Of a DNA stretch of 64,000 nucleotides, positions 1-10,728 are shown piece by piece. The notes beneath the pieces were generated by a model that saw only the letters and a list, made by a program, of their open reading frames with translations, was not told where the DNA came from and made no database searches. Origin of the DNA: Callorhinus ursinus (taxonomy: Eukaryota > Chordata > Mammalia > Carnivora > Otariidae). The stretch lies in contig NW_020312817.1 of the NCBI RefSeq assembly GCF_003265705.1, positions 50,505,589-50,569,588 on the forward strand. The letters are read 5' to 3'. The position numbers were made by a program, and so were the translations under genes. Numbering within the stretch: position 1 is the first letter of the stretch; the number at the start of each line of letters is the position of its first letter.

Positions 1-14
1 GGCTTTGAGAAATT

Positions 15-165
15 GAGCTGGGTATTTTATCATATTTAATCTTAATAGCCACTTTGTAAATTAGATAATACATTTACCTTGTACAGGTGAAGAAATTAAA
101 ACTCTGAGAAGTTAATTAACAAGAGCCAAGATCATGCAGCTGGGAAAAGACAAAACTAGGGTTTG
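15..165 (-). mobile_element. MIR SINE fragment
   Basis: Reads as a MIR core on the minus strand: the run 'catatttaatcttaatagcc', a 'gtgaagaaattaaaactctg' block and 'atcatgcagctggg' follow the MIR order. Strongly diverged, as expected for an ancient copy. Confidence 0.6.
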
Positions 166-719
166 ACACAAGCTTTTCTCTGCGTTAAGCTATTTCCATC
201 ACTTAATCATTTGAGTCTTAGTTTACTTCTTTGTAGAGGTGAGATCTACATATTCTCTGTATCCTTCGTAAATTTGCTGTCCTTTGATTTCAGTGTAAAA
301 TGTAATGTTCTGTTCTATTATTATCCATTTCACTGCTGGCAGATCTTTTTATTAGTTTGTATTATCTGTATTGAACATTTATTTCAGTCAGACTTATCAA
401 ATTGTGAAATTTCTATTTGGGTTGGGTTAAAATACCATATCATCATTATTTAGTTTTACATTTGTTGTATTTATAAAATAAAGTTAAGTATTACAGAATT
501 TGACACCTGCCATCCGAAGCTACAAGTACCCTTTGCTGAAAGTAGAGGTGAAAGCAACTTCTGTCCCCTCCATCAGGAGATACCACCTCACAAGGATGGT
601 TCTCATATTTGTTCTCCCAAAGGGTAGGGGAATAGAAGTGCCTAGTCTTTTGCAAAACTCCTCTTCACTTTGGCCTGGTGCCTGAAGATTAAAGTATTAC
701 TGTATATGTAGGGGAAAAA
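166..719. other. AT-rich stretch, no feature recognised
   Basis: No gene signature. The part from 166 to 480 has the T-rich look of antisense L1, but I cannot place it. From 490 to 690 there is a more balanced segment without a recognised repeat. Open frames here are short and lack splice context. Confidence 0.4.
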
Positions 720-1574
720 AGGGCAGAGGTTTACAAATGGATAAAAGCAAATTATCCAAATATATTATGTTTATAAGACAATCACTGGAGATCCAAAGGC
801 ACAAACAGATTGGAAGTGAAACAATGGAAAAAGATATTCCATGCAAATATTAACCAAGAGAGCAGGTGTGGCTATACTAATATCAGGCAAAATAGATTTT
901 AAATCAAAAAAGGTTACAAGAGACAAAGAAGGACATTCTAAATTAATACAAATTTCAATATGGCAAGAATTTTAATGCAAACAGTTATGTACCTAATGAC
1001 CATCAAAATATATGAAGCAAAAACTGATAGAAATGAAAGGAGAAATACACAGTTTTACAATAAATGTTGGAGATTTCAGTACCCCAGTCACAATAATGGA
1101 TAGAACAACCAGACAGAAGATAAGTAGGGAAACAGAGGACTCAACACAATAAAACTACTAGATCTAACAGACATATACAGAACATTCTACCCAACAACAG
1201 AATACACATTTTTTTTCCCTCAAGTGCACATGGGACATTTTCTAGGTTAGACCGTATGTTAGGCCACAAATTAAGTCTCAATGGATTTTAAAAGATAGAT
1301 CCCTAACAAATCATCTCCTCCAACGACAATTGGATGAAATTAGAAATCAATAACAAAAGGGAAACTGGAAAATTCACAAAATTGTAGAAACTAAGTAACA
1401 GACTTTTAAACAAACAATAGATCAAAAAGGAAATCACAAGGGATATAAGAATATACTTAGAGATGAAAAAAATGAAACGCAACATACCAAACCTCATGGG
1501 ACTCAGTGAAAATGCTACTAAGGGGGAAATTTATAGTTATATAATACTTACGTTCAGGAACAAGAAAGCTCTCT
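720..1574 (+). mobile_element. L1M ORF2 fragment (endonuclease to early RT region)
   Basis: The DNA follows L1M ORF2 for most of its length: a 'gctatactaatatcaggcaa' block, an 'ataatggatagaacaacc' block, a 'caacagaatacacattttt' block and an 'atgaaattagaaatcaataa' block occur in L1 order. Stops and indels break every frame, so this is a fossil. It joins the ORF2 C-terminal part at 1858-2790 across SINE insertions, though the RT core is missing between them. Confidence 0.75.
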
Positions 1575-1620
1575 GGGGCACTTAGGTGGTACAGTTGGTT
1601 AAGTATCCAACTCTTGATTT
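1575..1620 (+). mobile_element. Truncated Can-SINE head
   Basis: About 45 bases match the 5' tRNA-like head of an older Can-SINE (ggggcacttaggtggtacag ... actcttgattt). It ends abruptly in a T-rich run 33 bases before a full-length SINE at 1653. Confidence 0.55.
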
Positions 1621-1652
1621 TGTTTTGTTTTTGTTTTAAACATGTTATTTAT

Positions 1653-1857
1653 GGGGCACCTGGGTGGCTCAGTCGTTAAGCGTCTGCCTTCAGCTCAGGT
1701 CATGATCCCAGAGTCCTGGAATCAGGCCCCATGTTGAGCTCCCTGCTCAGCGGGGAACCTGCTTCTCCCTCTCCCCCTGCCTGGCGCTCCCCTGCTTGTA
1801 CTCTCTCTCTCTCTCTGTCAAATAAATAAATAAAATCTTAAAAAAAAAAAAAAAAAG
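1653..1857 (+). mobile_element. Can-SINE, full length
   Basis: Complete arctoid Can-SINE: tRNA-like head with A-box GGTGGCTCAGTCG, B-box-like region, (CT)n run, AAATAAATAAATAAAATCTT and a poly-A tail. A short TSD (aaacatg) is visible on both sides. Confidence 0.95.
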
Positions 1858-2790
1858 AAAACATGATTCAAAAGCTTCACAACATTGGATTTGGCAGTGA
1901 CTTCCTGGATATAACACTACAGGTACAGGTGACAAAAGGAAAAATAGACAAATTGGACTTTAAAATTTAAAAATTAAAAAAATTTTTGCACATTAAAAGA
2001 CACTATCAACATGCACTTGTCATGATGAGCACCGGGTATTGTATGGAAGTACTGAATCACTATGTTGTACACCTGAAACTAATATTACACTGTATTTTAA
2101 CTAACAGGAATGTAAATGAAAACTTAAAAAAAAAAGACACTATCAGCACAGTAAAAAGACAACCCACAGAATGGGAGAAAATATTTGCAAATCACATATC
2201 TGATAAGCCAATTATAGCCAGGATATATAAAGAACTATTACAATTCAATAATAAAAAGACAACCCCGTTAAAAAATAGGCAAAGGATCTGAATAGACATT
2301 TCACCATAGATGTACAAATGGCCAATTACGACATGAAAAGATGCTCAACATCATTAAACATTAGGGAAATGCAAATCAAAACTACAATGAGATACTACCT
2401 CATACCCAGTAGGATGGCTACTACCAAAAAAACCAGAAAACAGTAAGTGCTGGCAAGAATGTCAACACATTGGAACCCTTGTGCCCCATTGATGGGAATG
2501 TAAAAGGTAGAGCTGCTGTGGAAAACAGTATGGCAGTTCCTCAAAAATTCAAAAATAGAATTACCATATGACCTAGCAATTCCACTTCTGGGTTTATGCC
2601 CAAAAGAATTGACAGCAGAGTCTGGAAGAGAGATTTGTACATCTGTGTTCACAGCAGTGTTATTCACAATAGCTAAAGCATGGAAACAACTCAGGTACCC
2701 ATCAATGGATGAATGGATTAGCAAAATGTGGTTATACACACACAGTGGAATAGTATTCAGCCTTGGTTGGCTACCCAAAGACCCTTCCTT
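1858..2790 (+). mobile_element. L1M ORF2 C-terminal region and 3'UTR start, split by a younger L1 tail
   Basis: Typical 3' part of L1M ORF2: 'gacaacccacagaatgggag', 'tataaagaactattacaatt', 'aaatgcaaatcaaaactaca' and 'gtatggcagttcctcaaaaa' in order. The body is interrupted at 2012-2131 by a separate L1 3' end. All frames are broken. Confidence 0.85.
2012..2131 (+). mobile_element. Carnivore-type L1 3' end, 5'-truncated to about 120 bases
   Basis: Contains the carnivore L1 tail (gatgagcaccgggtattgta ... tacacctgaaactaatatta) and a poly-A. It is flanked by a 17-base TSD (aaaagacactatca-A/G-ca) at 1995-2011 and 2132-2148, with one mismatch. This proves a discrete insertion into the older L1M copy. 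Confidence 0.9.
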
Positions 2791-3047
2791 ATAAGAGGCA
2801 TATTAAAGAGTAGGTTAGCAAGAAAAAACAAAATTCAGGAGGCACAAGAAAAATAAGCATAGAGATCTATTAATTTGGCAATAAATTTTCATCAACTATC
2901 AATTATTATTTTTTTAAATTAGAAAACTAAACTTTCAACAGCAATAATAAAATTGAGCATATTAAACAGCGGCCTGTTAAGGTGATTGACTAATTTTATT
3001 TATTAGTAGGCAAAAATAACAGTTAAGATTGTATATTAAAAATTTAT
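2791..3047. other. AT-rich DNA, no feature recognised
   Basis: Lies between L1M and a SINE. It shows no repeat I can name and no coding signal. Confidence 0.4.
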
Positions 3048-3211
3048 GGGGGCACCTGGGTGGCTCAGTTGGTTAAGCCTCTGTCTTTGTCTCAGGTCAT
3101 GATCTTGGGGTCCTGGGATTGAGCCCCGCATCGGACTCCCTGCTCAGTGGGGAATCTGCTTCTCCCGTTCATGCTCTCTCTGCCTCTCTCTAAAATAAAA
3201 TCTTTTTAAAA
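3048..3211 (+). mobile_element. Can-SINE, slightly short
   Basis: Head gggcacctgggtggctcagt and tail taaaataaaatctttttaaa are both present. The pyrimidine tract is shorter than in most copies here. Confidence 0.93.
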
Positions 3212-3739
3212 GTTCATGGACAAAGACTAATACAATCCATGCTTCCAAACCAGCAAAGTTTTTTTGTGTTTTATTTTTTTGTGGTTTTTTTTTTTAGACA
3301 GGGATGGGTGGGTAGAGGGAAAGGGAGGGAGAGAATCCCAAGCAGGCTCCACACCCAGCATGGAGCCTGATGTGGGGCTCGATCTCACAACCCTGAGCTC
3401 ATGACCTGAGCCCAAATCAAGAGTCATATACTTAACTGACTGAGCCACCCAGGCGCCCCCAAACCAGCAAAGGATTTTAAAAGGGGGGCAGTATATATGT
3501 GGAAAGTTTTATCATTTCTGTAGACATAGAAGTGAACCTTAGCCAATGTTTAAATGAGATGAGTGCTTCTAAACCAGAAGGGGATGGTAGGCCAGGTTAG
3601 CTTTCCCAACTTCATGGTTCTTGAATTTGCTCTTAAAGATGTTTTCGTGAAGGGCTGAAAAAAAAAATACGAAAATACTGTTCCCACAATCTCTGCTTGA
3701 AGAATCTGCTAGAGAAAAAACTTCAGACAACCAAAATGA
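3212..3739. other. Unassigned DNA around the SINE at 3259
   Basis: Outside the SINE, 3473-3739 is AT-rich with no gene signature. It may be an eroded L1 extension of the element that starts near 3740. Confidence 0.35.
3259..3458 (-). mobile_element. Older Can-SINE, with perfect TSD
   Basis: Minus-strand copy ending in gactgagccacccaggcgcc. The middle (gatctcacaaccctgagctc) marks an older subfamily than the 'cccaggaccctgggatcatg' copies. A 14-base TSD, ccaaaccagcaaag, lies at 3245-3258 and 3459-3472. Confidence 0.95.
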
Positions 3740-4572
3740 CAGGACAGAGAGCAACCACATAAGGTATAGTGGCCATGATCATCTGTGGTCCTTAACATCA
3801 CAAATCTCAATCTGATCAAGTCTTTAGCTCTAACTCCCAATTCACAGGAAATATGGTGGCCGGAGCAGCATGTTAAACCCCGCGGGGATGCAATCAGCCG
3901 AATCCAGACCATGGGACACTCCGTTTGACATACTGTCCATCTTCATCAATAAATAAAGTGGAAGGAAAACAAAGATGAAGAGAGAACCTATAGTTTAAGG
4001 GTCATAAGAGACATATTATTTATGTCTCTTCATAAGTATTTATGAGGTAATTGAGGAAATTTGAGTCTTGGAAACTGAATGACATTAAAGACTATTGGTG
4101 TGGGCGCCTGGGTGGCTCCGTTGGTTGGGCGACTGCCTTTGGCTCAGGTCATGATCCTGGAGTCCCTGGATCGAGTCCCGCATCAGGCTCCCTGCTCGGT
4201 GGGGAGTCGGCTTCACCCTCTGACCCTCCCCCCTCTCATGTGCTCTCTCTCTCAAATAAATAAATAAAATCTTTAAAAAAAAATAAAGACTATTGGTGTA
4301 TTTTTTTAGGCATTATAATGGTATTTTTTAAGGTATGATAATGATTTTTTAGGTTAAATATAATAATACCATATGTTTTAGAAAAACCTGCTGTACTATT
4401 TATACATGAAAATATATGGTGTCAGAATTTGCTTCAAAATAATCTGGGGTGGGTGATTGACCAACACAAAACTGACAATGAATCAAAATTGTTGAAGTTG
4501 GCTGATGAGTGCATGGAGTTTCATTATGGTACTCTTTTATGCTTTTGTTTATATTTAAAAATTTCTGTAACA
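3740..4572 (+). mobile_element. L1M 3'UTR
   Basis: Recognisable old L1M 3'UTR order: 'caggaaatatggtgg', 'ggatgcaatcagccgaatcc', 'gggacactccgtttgacat', 'cagaatttgcttcaaaataa', 'gttgaagttggctgatgagt' and 'gagtttcattatggtactct'. Interrupted by the SINE at 4102. Confidence 0.8.
4102..4283 (+). mobile_element. Can-SINE, with perfect TSD
   Basis: Full-length copy with head gggcgcctgggtggctccgt and an AAATAAATAAATAAAATC tail. A perfect 16-base TSD, taaagactattggtgt, lies at 4086-4101 and 4284-4299. It is inserted in L1M 3'UTR. Confidence 0.97.
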
Positions 4573-4762
4573 GGACACCTGGATGACTCAGTTGTTAATA
4601 GTCTGCCTTCCGCTAAGGTCATGATCCCAGCATCCTGGGATTGAGCCTTGCATGGGGCTCCCTGCTCTGGGGGAAACCTGCTTCTCCCTCCGCGGAAAGC
4701 CTGCCTGTGTTCCCTCTCTCACTGTGTCTCTCTCTGTCAAATAAATAAATAAAAATCTTAAA
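4573..4762 (+). mobile_element. Can-SINE, with near-perfect TSD
   Basis: Diverged head (ggacacctggatgactcag) and the usual tail. TSD aaaaatttctgtaaca lies upstream and recurs downstream with one extra T and one change. Sited at the 3' end of L1M. Confidence 0.92.
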
Positions 4763-4801
4763 AAAAATTTTTTGTAACAAAAAGCAACAATAAAAATAAT
4801 G

Positions 4802-4851
4802 AGTAGCAAAAAATGAATTCTGTTCAAGTAGCAAAAAATGAATTCTGTTCA
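4802..4851. repeat. 25-base perfect tandem duplication
   Basis: Two identical, directly adjacent 25-base units (agtagcaaaaaatgaattct + gttca) at 4802-4826 and 4827-4851. The absence of any mismatch suggests a recent duplication in an otherwise old, decayed region. Confidence 0.95.
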
Positions 4852-4908
4852 ACATAAGTAGGTGGGGAAAAAACCAAGAGGGGAAAAAGTTAAAGAAAAT
4901 AGAAGAAA

Positions 4909-5096
4909 GGGTGCCTGGGTGGCTCAGTTGGTTAAGCGACTGCCTTCGGCTCAGGTCATGATCCTGGAGTCCCGGGATCGAGTCCCGCATTGGGCTCCCT
5001 GCTCAGCAAGGAGTCTGCTTCTCCCTCTGACCCTCTCCCCTCTCATGCTTTCTCTCTATCTCATTCTCTCTCAAATAAATAAATAAAATCTTTAAA
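4909..5096 (+). mobile_element. Can-SINE, with perfect TSD
   Basis: Young-looking copy of the 'cctggagtcccgggatcgag' subtype. A 13-base TSD, aaaatagaagaaa, lies at 4896-4908 and 5097-5109. Confidence 0.97.
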
Positions 5097-5820
5097 AAAA
5101 TAGAAGAAAAATGCAGATAAAAACAAAAAGTAATGAAATAGAACAAATTGATACAGTTAATAGAAAAAGACAGTAGAGTGGAGAAGATGAACAAAATCCA
5201 AAATGGTTCTTTGGAAAAGATAATATAATCAGCAAACCACTATCAAGATTTATCAAGAGTAAAAAGAGAAAAGGCATAATAAAAATTATAGGGAATGATG
5301 ACGTAAGGTGGTAAACAAAGATTATTTCATTGTAAGCAATTATGAATAGCATTGTCAATACACTTGAAAACTTATATGAAAAAGGTAATTTTCTAAAAAA
5401 ATATAAATTGTCAAAATTGACTTTAGAAAAAATAGAAAACAATATACCACTAACTGTTCATTAGTAATTAACATTTTATGAACCACTTCCCCTCCTCCCA
5501 AAAAAGAATCCAGTTCCAATAGTTTTATAAAACAAGTAGTCCTGATTTTATGCTCTTTCAGAGAGTTGAAAAAAGGGAAGGCTACCCAAATCATTTTTTT
5601 AACTTAAATCATTTTTAAGGATAGTGTTAAGTTTGATATTCAAACCAGAAAAAATGGTTTACAAGATTAAAATCATAAACCAATTATCCAAAATACTAAG
5701 GTGCTAAAATGCTAAATAAAATGTTAGCAATTCAAATTTGGCAGTTTATATAAAAATAATTAGTCATGTTCAAATAGGGTTTGTCCTGGAAAGGTAAGGA
5801 ACTTCAACATCATAAAGTCT

Positions 5821-6017
5821 TGTCTTTTTTTTTAAGATTTTATTTATTTGACAGAGACACAGCAAGAGAGGGAACACAAGCAGGGGGAGTGGGAGACGGA
5901 TTGCTTAGCAGGCTTCCTGTGGAGCAGGGAGCCCAATGTGGAGCTCGATCCCAGGACCCTGGGACCACCACCTGAGTGGAAGGCAGACGCTTAATGACTG
6001 AGCCACCCAGGTGCCCC
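5821..6017 (-). mobile_element. Can-SINE, with TSD
   Basis: Minus-strand copy from tttttttttaagattttatt to ccacccaggtgcccc. TSD caacatcataaagtct at about 5805-5820 recurs from 6017 with one change. Confidence 0.96.
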
Positions 6018-6361
6018 AACATCATAAAATCTTTTAAGGAATATACCATATTAACAGATTAAAGAAAAATATATAACACTTTTAATAGCTACAGAAGGAA
6101 AAAAATAGATACAGAAGAAACATTTGATCAATTTCTACAATAATTTAAAAATGTAAAGTTTTATCTTTAAAAAAAGTAAAGTTTTAGTAAATTTAAGGGT
6201 AAAGGTAGTCATCAAAGTAGTATTCTGTATTAACAATTGAAGAAAAAATATAATAATCTAAATAGGTACAGAAAACATTTTATAAAATTCAACTCATTTA
6301 AAAAGTACACCTTTTACCAAACTAAAGGGTAAAGGATAGTCATAAAAAACCTATAGCAAGG

Positions 6362-6556
6362 GGTGCCTGGGTGGCTCAGTCGGTTAAGCGTCTGCCTTCA
6401 GCTCAGGTCATGATCCCAGGTTCCTGGGATTGAGCCCCATGTTGGGCTCCCTGCTCTGTTGGGAGCCTGCTTCTCCCTCTCCCTCTGCCTGCCACTCCCC
6501 CTACCTGTGCTCTCTCTCTCTCTCTCTGTCAAATAAATAAATCTTAAAAAAAAAAG
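6362..6556 (+). mobile_element. Can-SINE, with perfect TSD
   Basis: Full copy with (CT)n run and AAATAAATAAATCTT tail. A 17-base TSD, aaaaacctatagcaagg, lies at 6345-6361 and 6557-6573. Confidence 0.97.
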
Positions 6557-6598
6557 AAAAACCTATAGCAAGGATCATATTTAAAAATAAGACTTCAG

Positions 6599-6784
6599 GG
6601 GCGTCTGAGTGGCTCAGTCGTTAAGCGTCTGCCTTCAGCTCAGGTCATGATCCCGGGGTCCTGGGATCAAGCCCCACATCGGGCTCCCTGCTCAGCGGGG
6701 AGTCTGCTTCTCCCTCTGCCCCTCCTCCTGCTTGTGTTCTCTCTCTCTCTCATAAATAAAAACAAAATCTTTAAAAAAAAAAAA
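6599..6784 (+). mobile_element. Can-SINE, with perfect TSD
   Basis: Full copy 25 bases downstream of the previous insertion's TSD. A 10-base TSD, aagacttcag, lies at 6589-6598 and 6785-6794. Two independent SINE insertions within 250 bases. Confidence 0.96.
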
Positions 6785-8179
6785 AAGACTTCAGAAGCAG
6801 TGCCAATTAAAGTCAGGAATAAGACATGTATATCCATTACCACAGTGTCTATTTATCATTGTACTGGTAATCTTAGCCAATACGATAAGCCACAAAAAGA
6901 AAGATATAAGAGTTGGAAGAATTTGTAGACAATATGATTATCTACAGAGAAATTAAGCAAATCCACAGAGAAAGATTTCTGGAAATGTGATCAATATATA
7001 AGAATTGGTAAAGGTAAATATTATTAACAAATGTAATTGAAAATATCTCTCTTTTGTAACTGCATCATAAACTATAAAATACACAGGAATACACTTAAGA
7101 GATGTGTAAAATGCTTAAAGAGAAGATTAGCAATATTGAAGGACTTCGAATAAGATCTGAATATATGGATGGGAAGACTCAATGTCAAAAGATGACAATT
7201 CTTCCCAAAATTATCTTAAAATTAAATGCAAGTAGAATTTTTAAAATTTATGGAATTGCACAACTTGGCAAACTGATTCAAAAACTATATACTGAAGCAC
7301 CAAGAATATCTAGGACAGTATGAATAAAATGAATTAAGATGAAGAAACTCTCCTTACCCAATATCAACACTTCTTATAAAGCTAGAGTGATAAACATGGT
7401 GTGATATCAGAATAATGATAGATGAATGGGTCAGTGGAACAGAATGGAGAGCCCTGACCCTATAGTTACGTTCCAAGAATAAACATGGCTGCTTCACTTC
7501 TACTTTTCAAATGTCACGCAAATTTCTTCTGTGGCCAACTCTAGCCCAGAACCATACAGGAAAGGGAATTCTAGGAAGTGAGATTCAACTTAGCTAAGTT
7601 GACACTATACAAAGCCACCATAGTCCATCCTTGGTCAACTGGGCATCCACAAATACCCGTTTTCACTATGCTTAACTTTGAAATAAAGTTTGAAAGCAAA
7701 CGATAGCAAACTTGCACTTCTGCTTAACATGATGCATCTATCCCTTGCACAATGAAAACGTGTGAGATCAACTGGTTATCCATATGGAGAAAGAAAAAGT
7801 ATTCTTAATGCTCCCCACCCAGAGAAGATACAAAGTCTCTCCCTCTCTCTTTTTTTTTTTTTACAAAGTCTCTTGATTCACACTTTGGTGATGTTCATTT
7901 CTCTTCTAGCTGAGTCACATTTCTACTGTGATATCCTGTAACTTAATTACTGACAAATAATCTTAAAAAATTATTTTTAAGAAGAATGGGGAGGGGAAGG
8001 ACATATTTTTATTAAAACAGAAAAATATTTACATTGAAATAAGAAGGAAAGTTTCATCCTCACTTCCGCAACTGTTTTAGCTGGTATTTATAAATACTCT
8101 TCCGCTTCCCATTCATACTCCCTGCCTGGTGAGGTGACCTTGGCTTCTGGTCTGGACCCCTAACACTTCTTCCTATATT

Positions 8180-8770
8180 GCGTTGTGGTAGTTTTGCTAT
8201 TGACTTTAATCACAGGAATGGGAATACCAAGAGACTCCCCATTCTCCCCTTTGGAAGTCAAGACAGTCACTCCAGGCAGGATAATAACCTTCTTTGCCTG
8301 TTGATTCACTGGCAAGACAAGTCCAAAGTAGCAAGTCCAGTGTCAACGTCCAGCTCAGTGGAACCACTTCTGTGTTCCCCATGGAAATATTTCTTTTTGG
8401 GGAACTAATACCTCTAGATCAGCAGAACCCAACATTTCAGAGACAGCAGCATTTTTTCCCATGTGTTATATTGAGGGAAGCTGTTCTCATTTCTAACCTC
8501 TGCTTCCTGATCCATGAATCCCTGTTTTGGGAAAAACAGCAACATATGTCAGTTGCTGACTGAGAGAATATCTTGCATCTCGAAGGACATGACCCAAGCC
8601 CTGCAAGGTGTTGCCACCCAGGTGGTACCATAACCAAGGCTTCAAAAGGCCATTCTACTGTTCCCTCAGGCCAGCTGCTTCAGGGTGATGAGGAACATGG
8701 TAAGACCAGTAAATTCCACGAGCCTGAGCCCATTGTTGCTCCTCATTTGCTGTAAAAGGAATTCTTTGGT
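8180..8770 (-). pseudogene. Decayed ERVL-like pol (integrase region)
   Basis: Minus-strand DNA with the codon pattern of class III retroviral integrase, interrupted by stops and frameshifts. No intact frame exceeds about 66 codons here. It cannot encode a functional enzyme. Confidence 0.55.
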
Positions 8771-9069
8771 AAGCCATGGAAACTTTCAGGTCCCTTACAC
8801 AGACCTTGAGATGGGAATTTAAAGCCCTGACTCATCATATTCTTTCCCCAAATTCTTCAGGGCATTTTAACAATCCACCAATCTTATTGTAATTATATTC
8901 AAGCAAATAGTCAATCAAAACACTGACTTCAATAAGCACCAAATTACAATTGTCTACAGGTGATCACTTAAAGAACATTTTTCTCCCGTTCTATGACATG
9001 GAGTACCAATGATCCCTGTACCCCTGGTAACCCTTGGTAATCCTTGGTAAGGGGTCATTTATGCCTTTA

Positions 9070-9260
9070 TTTTTTAAAAAATATTTATTTATTTTGAGAG
9101 AGGGAGAGAGTGCGTACGAACAAGGGGGAGGGGCAGAGGGAGAGGGAGAAGCAGACTCCCTGCTGAGCAGGGTACCTGATGTGGGGCTCGATCCCAGGAC
9201 CCTGGGATCATGACCTGAGCCGAAGGCAGACACTTAACTGACTGAGCCACCCAGGCGCCC
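9070..9260 (-). mobile_element. Can-SINE, with perfect TSD
   Basis: Minus-strand copy from aaaaaatatttatttatttt to ccacccaggcgccc. A 15-base TSD, tcatttatgccttta, lies at 9055-9069 and 9261-9275. It lies inside the ERVL-like remnant, so it is younger than it. Confidence 0.97.
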
Positions 9261-10129
9261 TCATTTATGCCTTTAAATCTATTTAGATCACAGAATCAAT
9301 TCTATAATCCAGACCAAATTCAGAGAACCCACCACTCACTAAGGTTCTGATCTTCTTGGAAACCATGTCTGGGAGCATATTCTGGATTAGTCAGGATCCG
9401 ATCTGAGAAGCAGGATGACTAGGAATGACAAAGAATAAGGACTTTATCATGGGAATTTGTACCCAATTATGGGAGCTGGTTATGTAAGATTGTTACTTCT
9501 TTGTCTGGGGCTGGGGACTAAATCCAGGGACAGGCAGTTGGCAAGGAAGGATGGATGTGAAGTGGGGGAGCAAGGACAAATTGGAACCCAGGAGCAAGAG
9601 CAAGAGAGAGCTGGAAACTGCCTCAGTCTCACACTATCTGTAAGCCTCTAGCTTTGTTCATGCAGGTGACCTGCAGAAGAATCTGGTCCTTTGTTTTAGA
9701 ACTAAATCCGCACCTCGCGCCCGAGTTGGGGAAACTGAAGAGGCTCTGATGGGAAAGAAAGGAGCTTTGTGCCCAGCTGCTTTCCCCCCACCTCCCCCAT
9801 CAGCAAGGTGAGCCAGCAAACCTGTCATGATGCACGAGCCACCCCAGGGCCTGCCTTACGTGGTGTAAACAGGCAGCTAGGCAGCTGCGGCTTCACTCCC
9901 GTTGCCAAGTATCCTGCAGATTTCTCCTGTGGCCAGCCCTAGCCCACAGCCATGCACCGAAGGAAATTCCAGGAAATGTAGTCCTAGCTTAGCTAAGCTG
10001 ACACCCTACAAAGCCACTACACTCTTCATAAAAAGGTTTAAAACATGGATAACCTAAGGCATAAATATGTGATATAAGCATATAAAGATTGCTGAGCAGG
10101 AAAACTATAGCAATTAAAATAAGGATGAG

Positions 10130-10321
10130 GGGCGCCTGGGCGGCTCTGTGTGTTGGGCGTCTGCCTTCGGCTCAGGTCATGATCCCAGGGTCCTGGGATT
10201 GACCCCACATTGGGCTCCCTCCTCAGCAGAGAGTCTGCTTCTCCCTCTCCTTCTGCTGCTCCTTGCTTGTGCTCGCCCTCTCTCACTGTCTCTGTCTCTC
10301 AAATAAATAAAAATCTTAAAA
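10130..10321 (+). mobile_element. Can-SINE, with perfect TSD
   Basis: Full copy. A 14-base TSD, aaaataaggatgag, lies at 10116-10129 and 10322-10335. Confidence 0.97.
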
Positions 10322-10399
10322 AAAATAAGGATGAGCTCTGAGGAGGAAGAAGGGAAAAGGACTAGGAAGGGCACATAGGCTGCCCATTTTCTATGACCG

Positions 10400-10728
10400 T
10401 TTTTTTTTCTTTTCTTTCTCTTTTCTCTCTTTCCTTTGTCTCCTTTCCTTTCTTTCTTTCTCTCCTTCCTTCCTTCCTCCTGCCCGCCTTTCTTTCTTTC
10501 TTCCTTTCTTTCTTTCTTCCTTCCTTCCTTCCTTCCTTCCTTCCTTCCTTCCTTCCTTCCTTCCTTCCTTTCTTTCTCTTTCTCTCTTTCTCTCTTTCTC
10601 TCTTTCTCTCTTTTTCTCTCTCCCCAGCGCAGAGCCCAACTCAGGGCTTGAACTCATGACCCTGAGATCAAGACCTGAGTTGAGATCAAGAGTCAGACAC
10701 TTAACTGATGGAGCCACCCAGGCGCCCC
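10400..10728 (-). mobile_element. Can-SINE with expanded pyrimidine tail
   Basis: The tRNA-like head (gagccacccaggcgcccc) and middle (catgaccctgagatcaagac) are clear at 10625-10728. The normal short CT/A tail is replaced by about 220 bases of CTTT/CTTCC repeats. Confidence 0.9.
10405..10623. repeat. (CTTT)n/(CTTCC)n microsatellite in a SINE tail
   Basis: Compound pyrimidine repeat; the central part (about 10512-10570) is an almost pure CTTC array. It produces spurious Ser/Phe/Leu and Lys/Glu/Arg open frames on both strands. Confidence 0.97.

Larger units (their letters stand above)
4852..7480 (+). mobile_element. Strongly decayed L1 ORF2 (RT region), cut by four Can-SINEs
   Basis: Fragments match ancient L1 ORF2 in order: 'atggttctttggaaaagata', 'gggtttgtcctggaaagg', 'ttaacagattaaag', 'acaattcttcccaaaattat' and 'tcagtggaacagaatggaga'. 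No open frame is longer than about 115 codons. Some intervals (5440-5760, 6060-6350) are too eroded to align by eye. Confidence 0.6.
7490..10020 (-). mobile_element. ERVL-like (class III) endogenous retrovirus remnant
   Basis: The middle (about 8180-8770) resembles, on the minus strand, the integrase end of ERVL pol as known from mammalian genomes. All frames are broken. The left edge (about 7500-7630) and right edge (about 9885-10015) share an imperfect direct repeat, including '(t)ctgtggcca', 'tagcttagctaag' or 'acttagctaag' and 'tacaaagccac'. This is as expected if both ends are LTR remnants. The fuller LTR-like part is about 9385-10020; the left copy is truncated. A younger Can-SINE sits at 9070. 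Family assignment rests on recognition, not on a database search. Confidence 0.6.

Noticed and set aside
10391..10717. Open frames rich in Ser/Phe/Leu or Lys/Glu/Arg.
   Set aside because: Direct translation of the pyrimidine microsatellite in a SINE tail. The same applies to 12231-12673.
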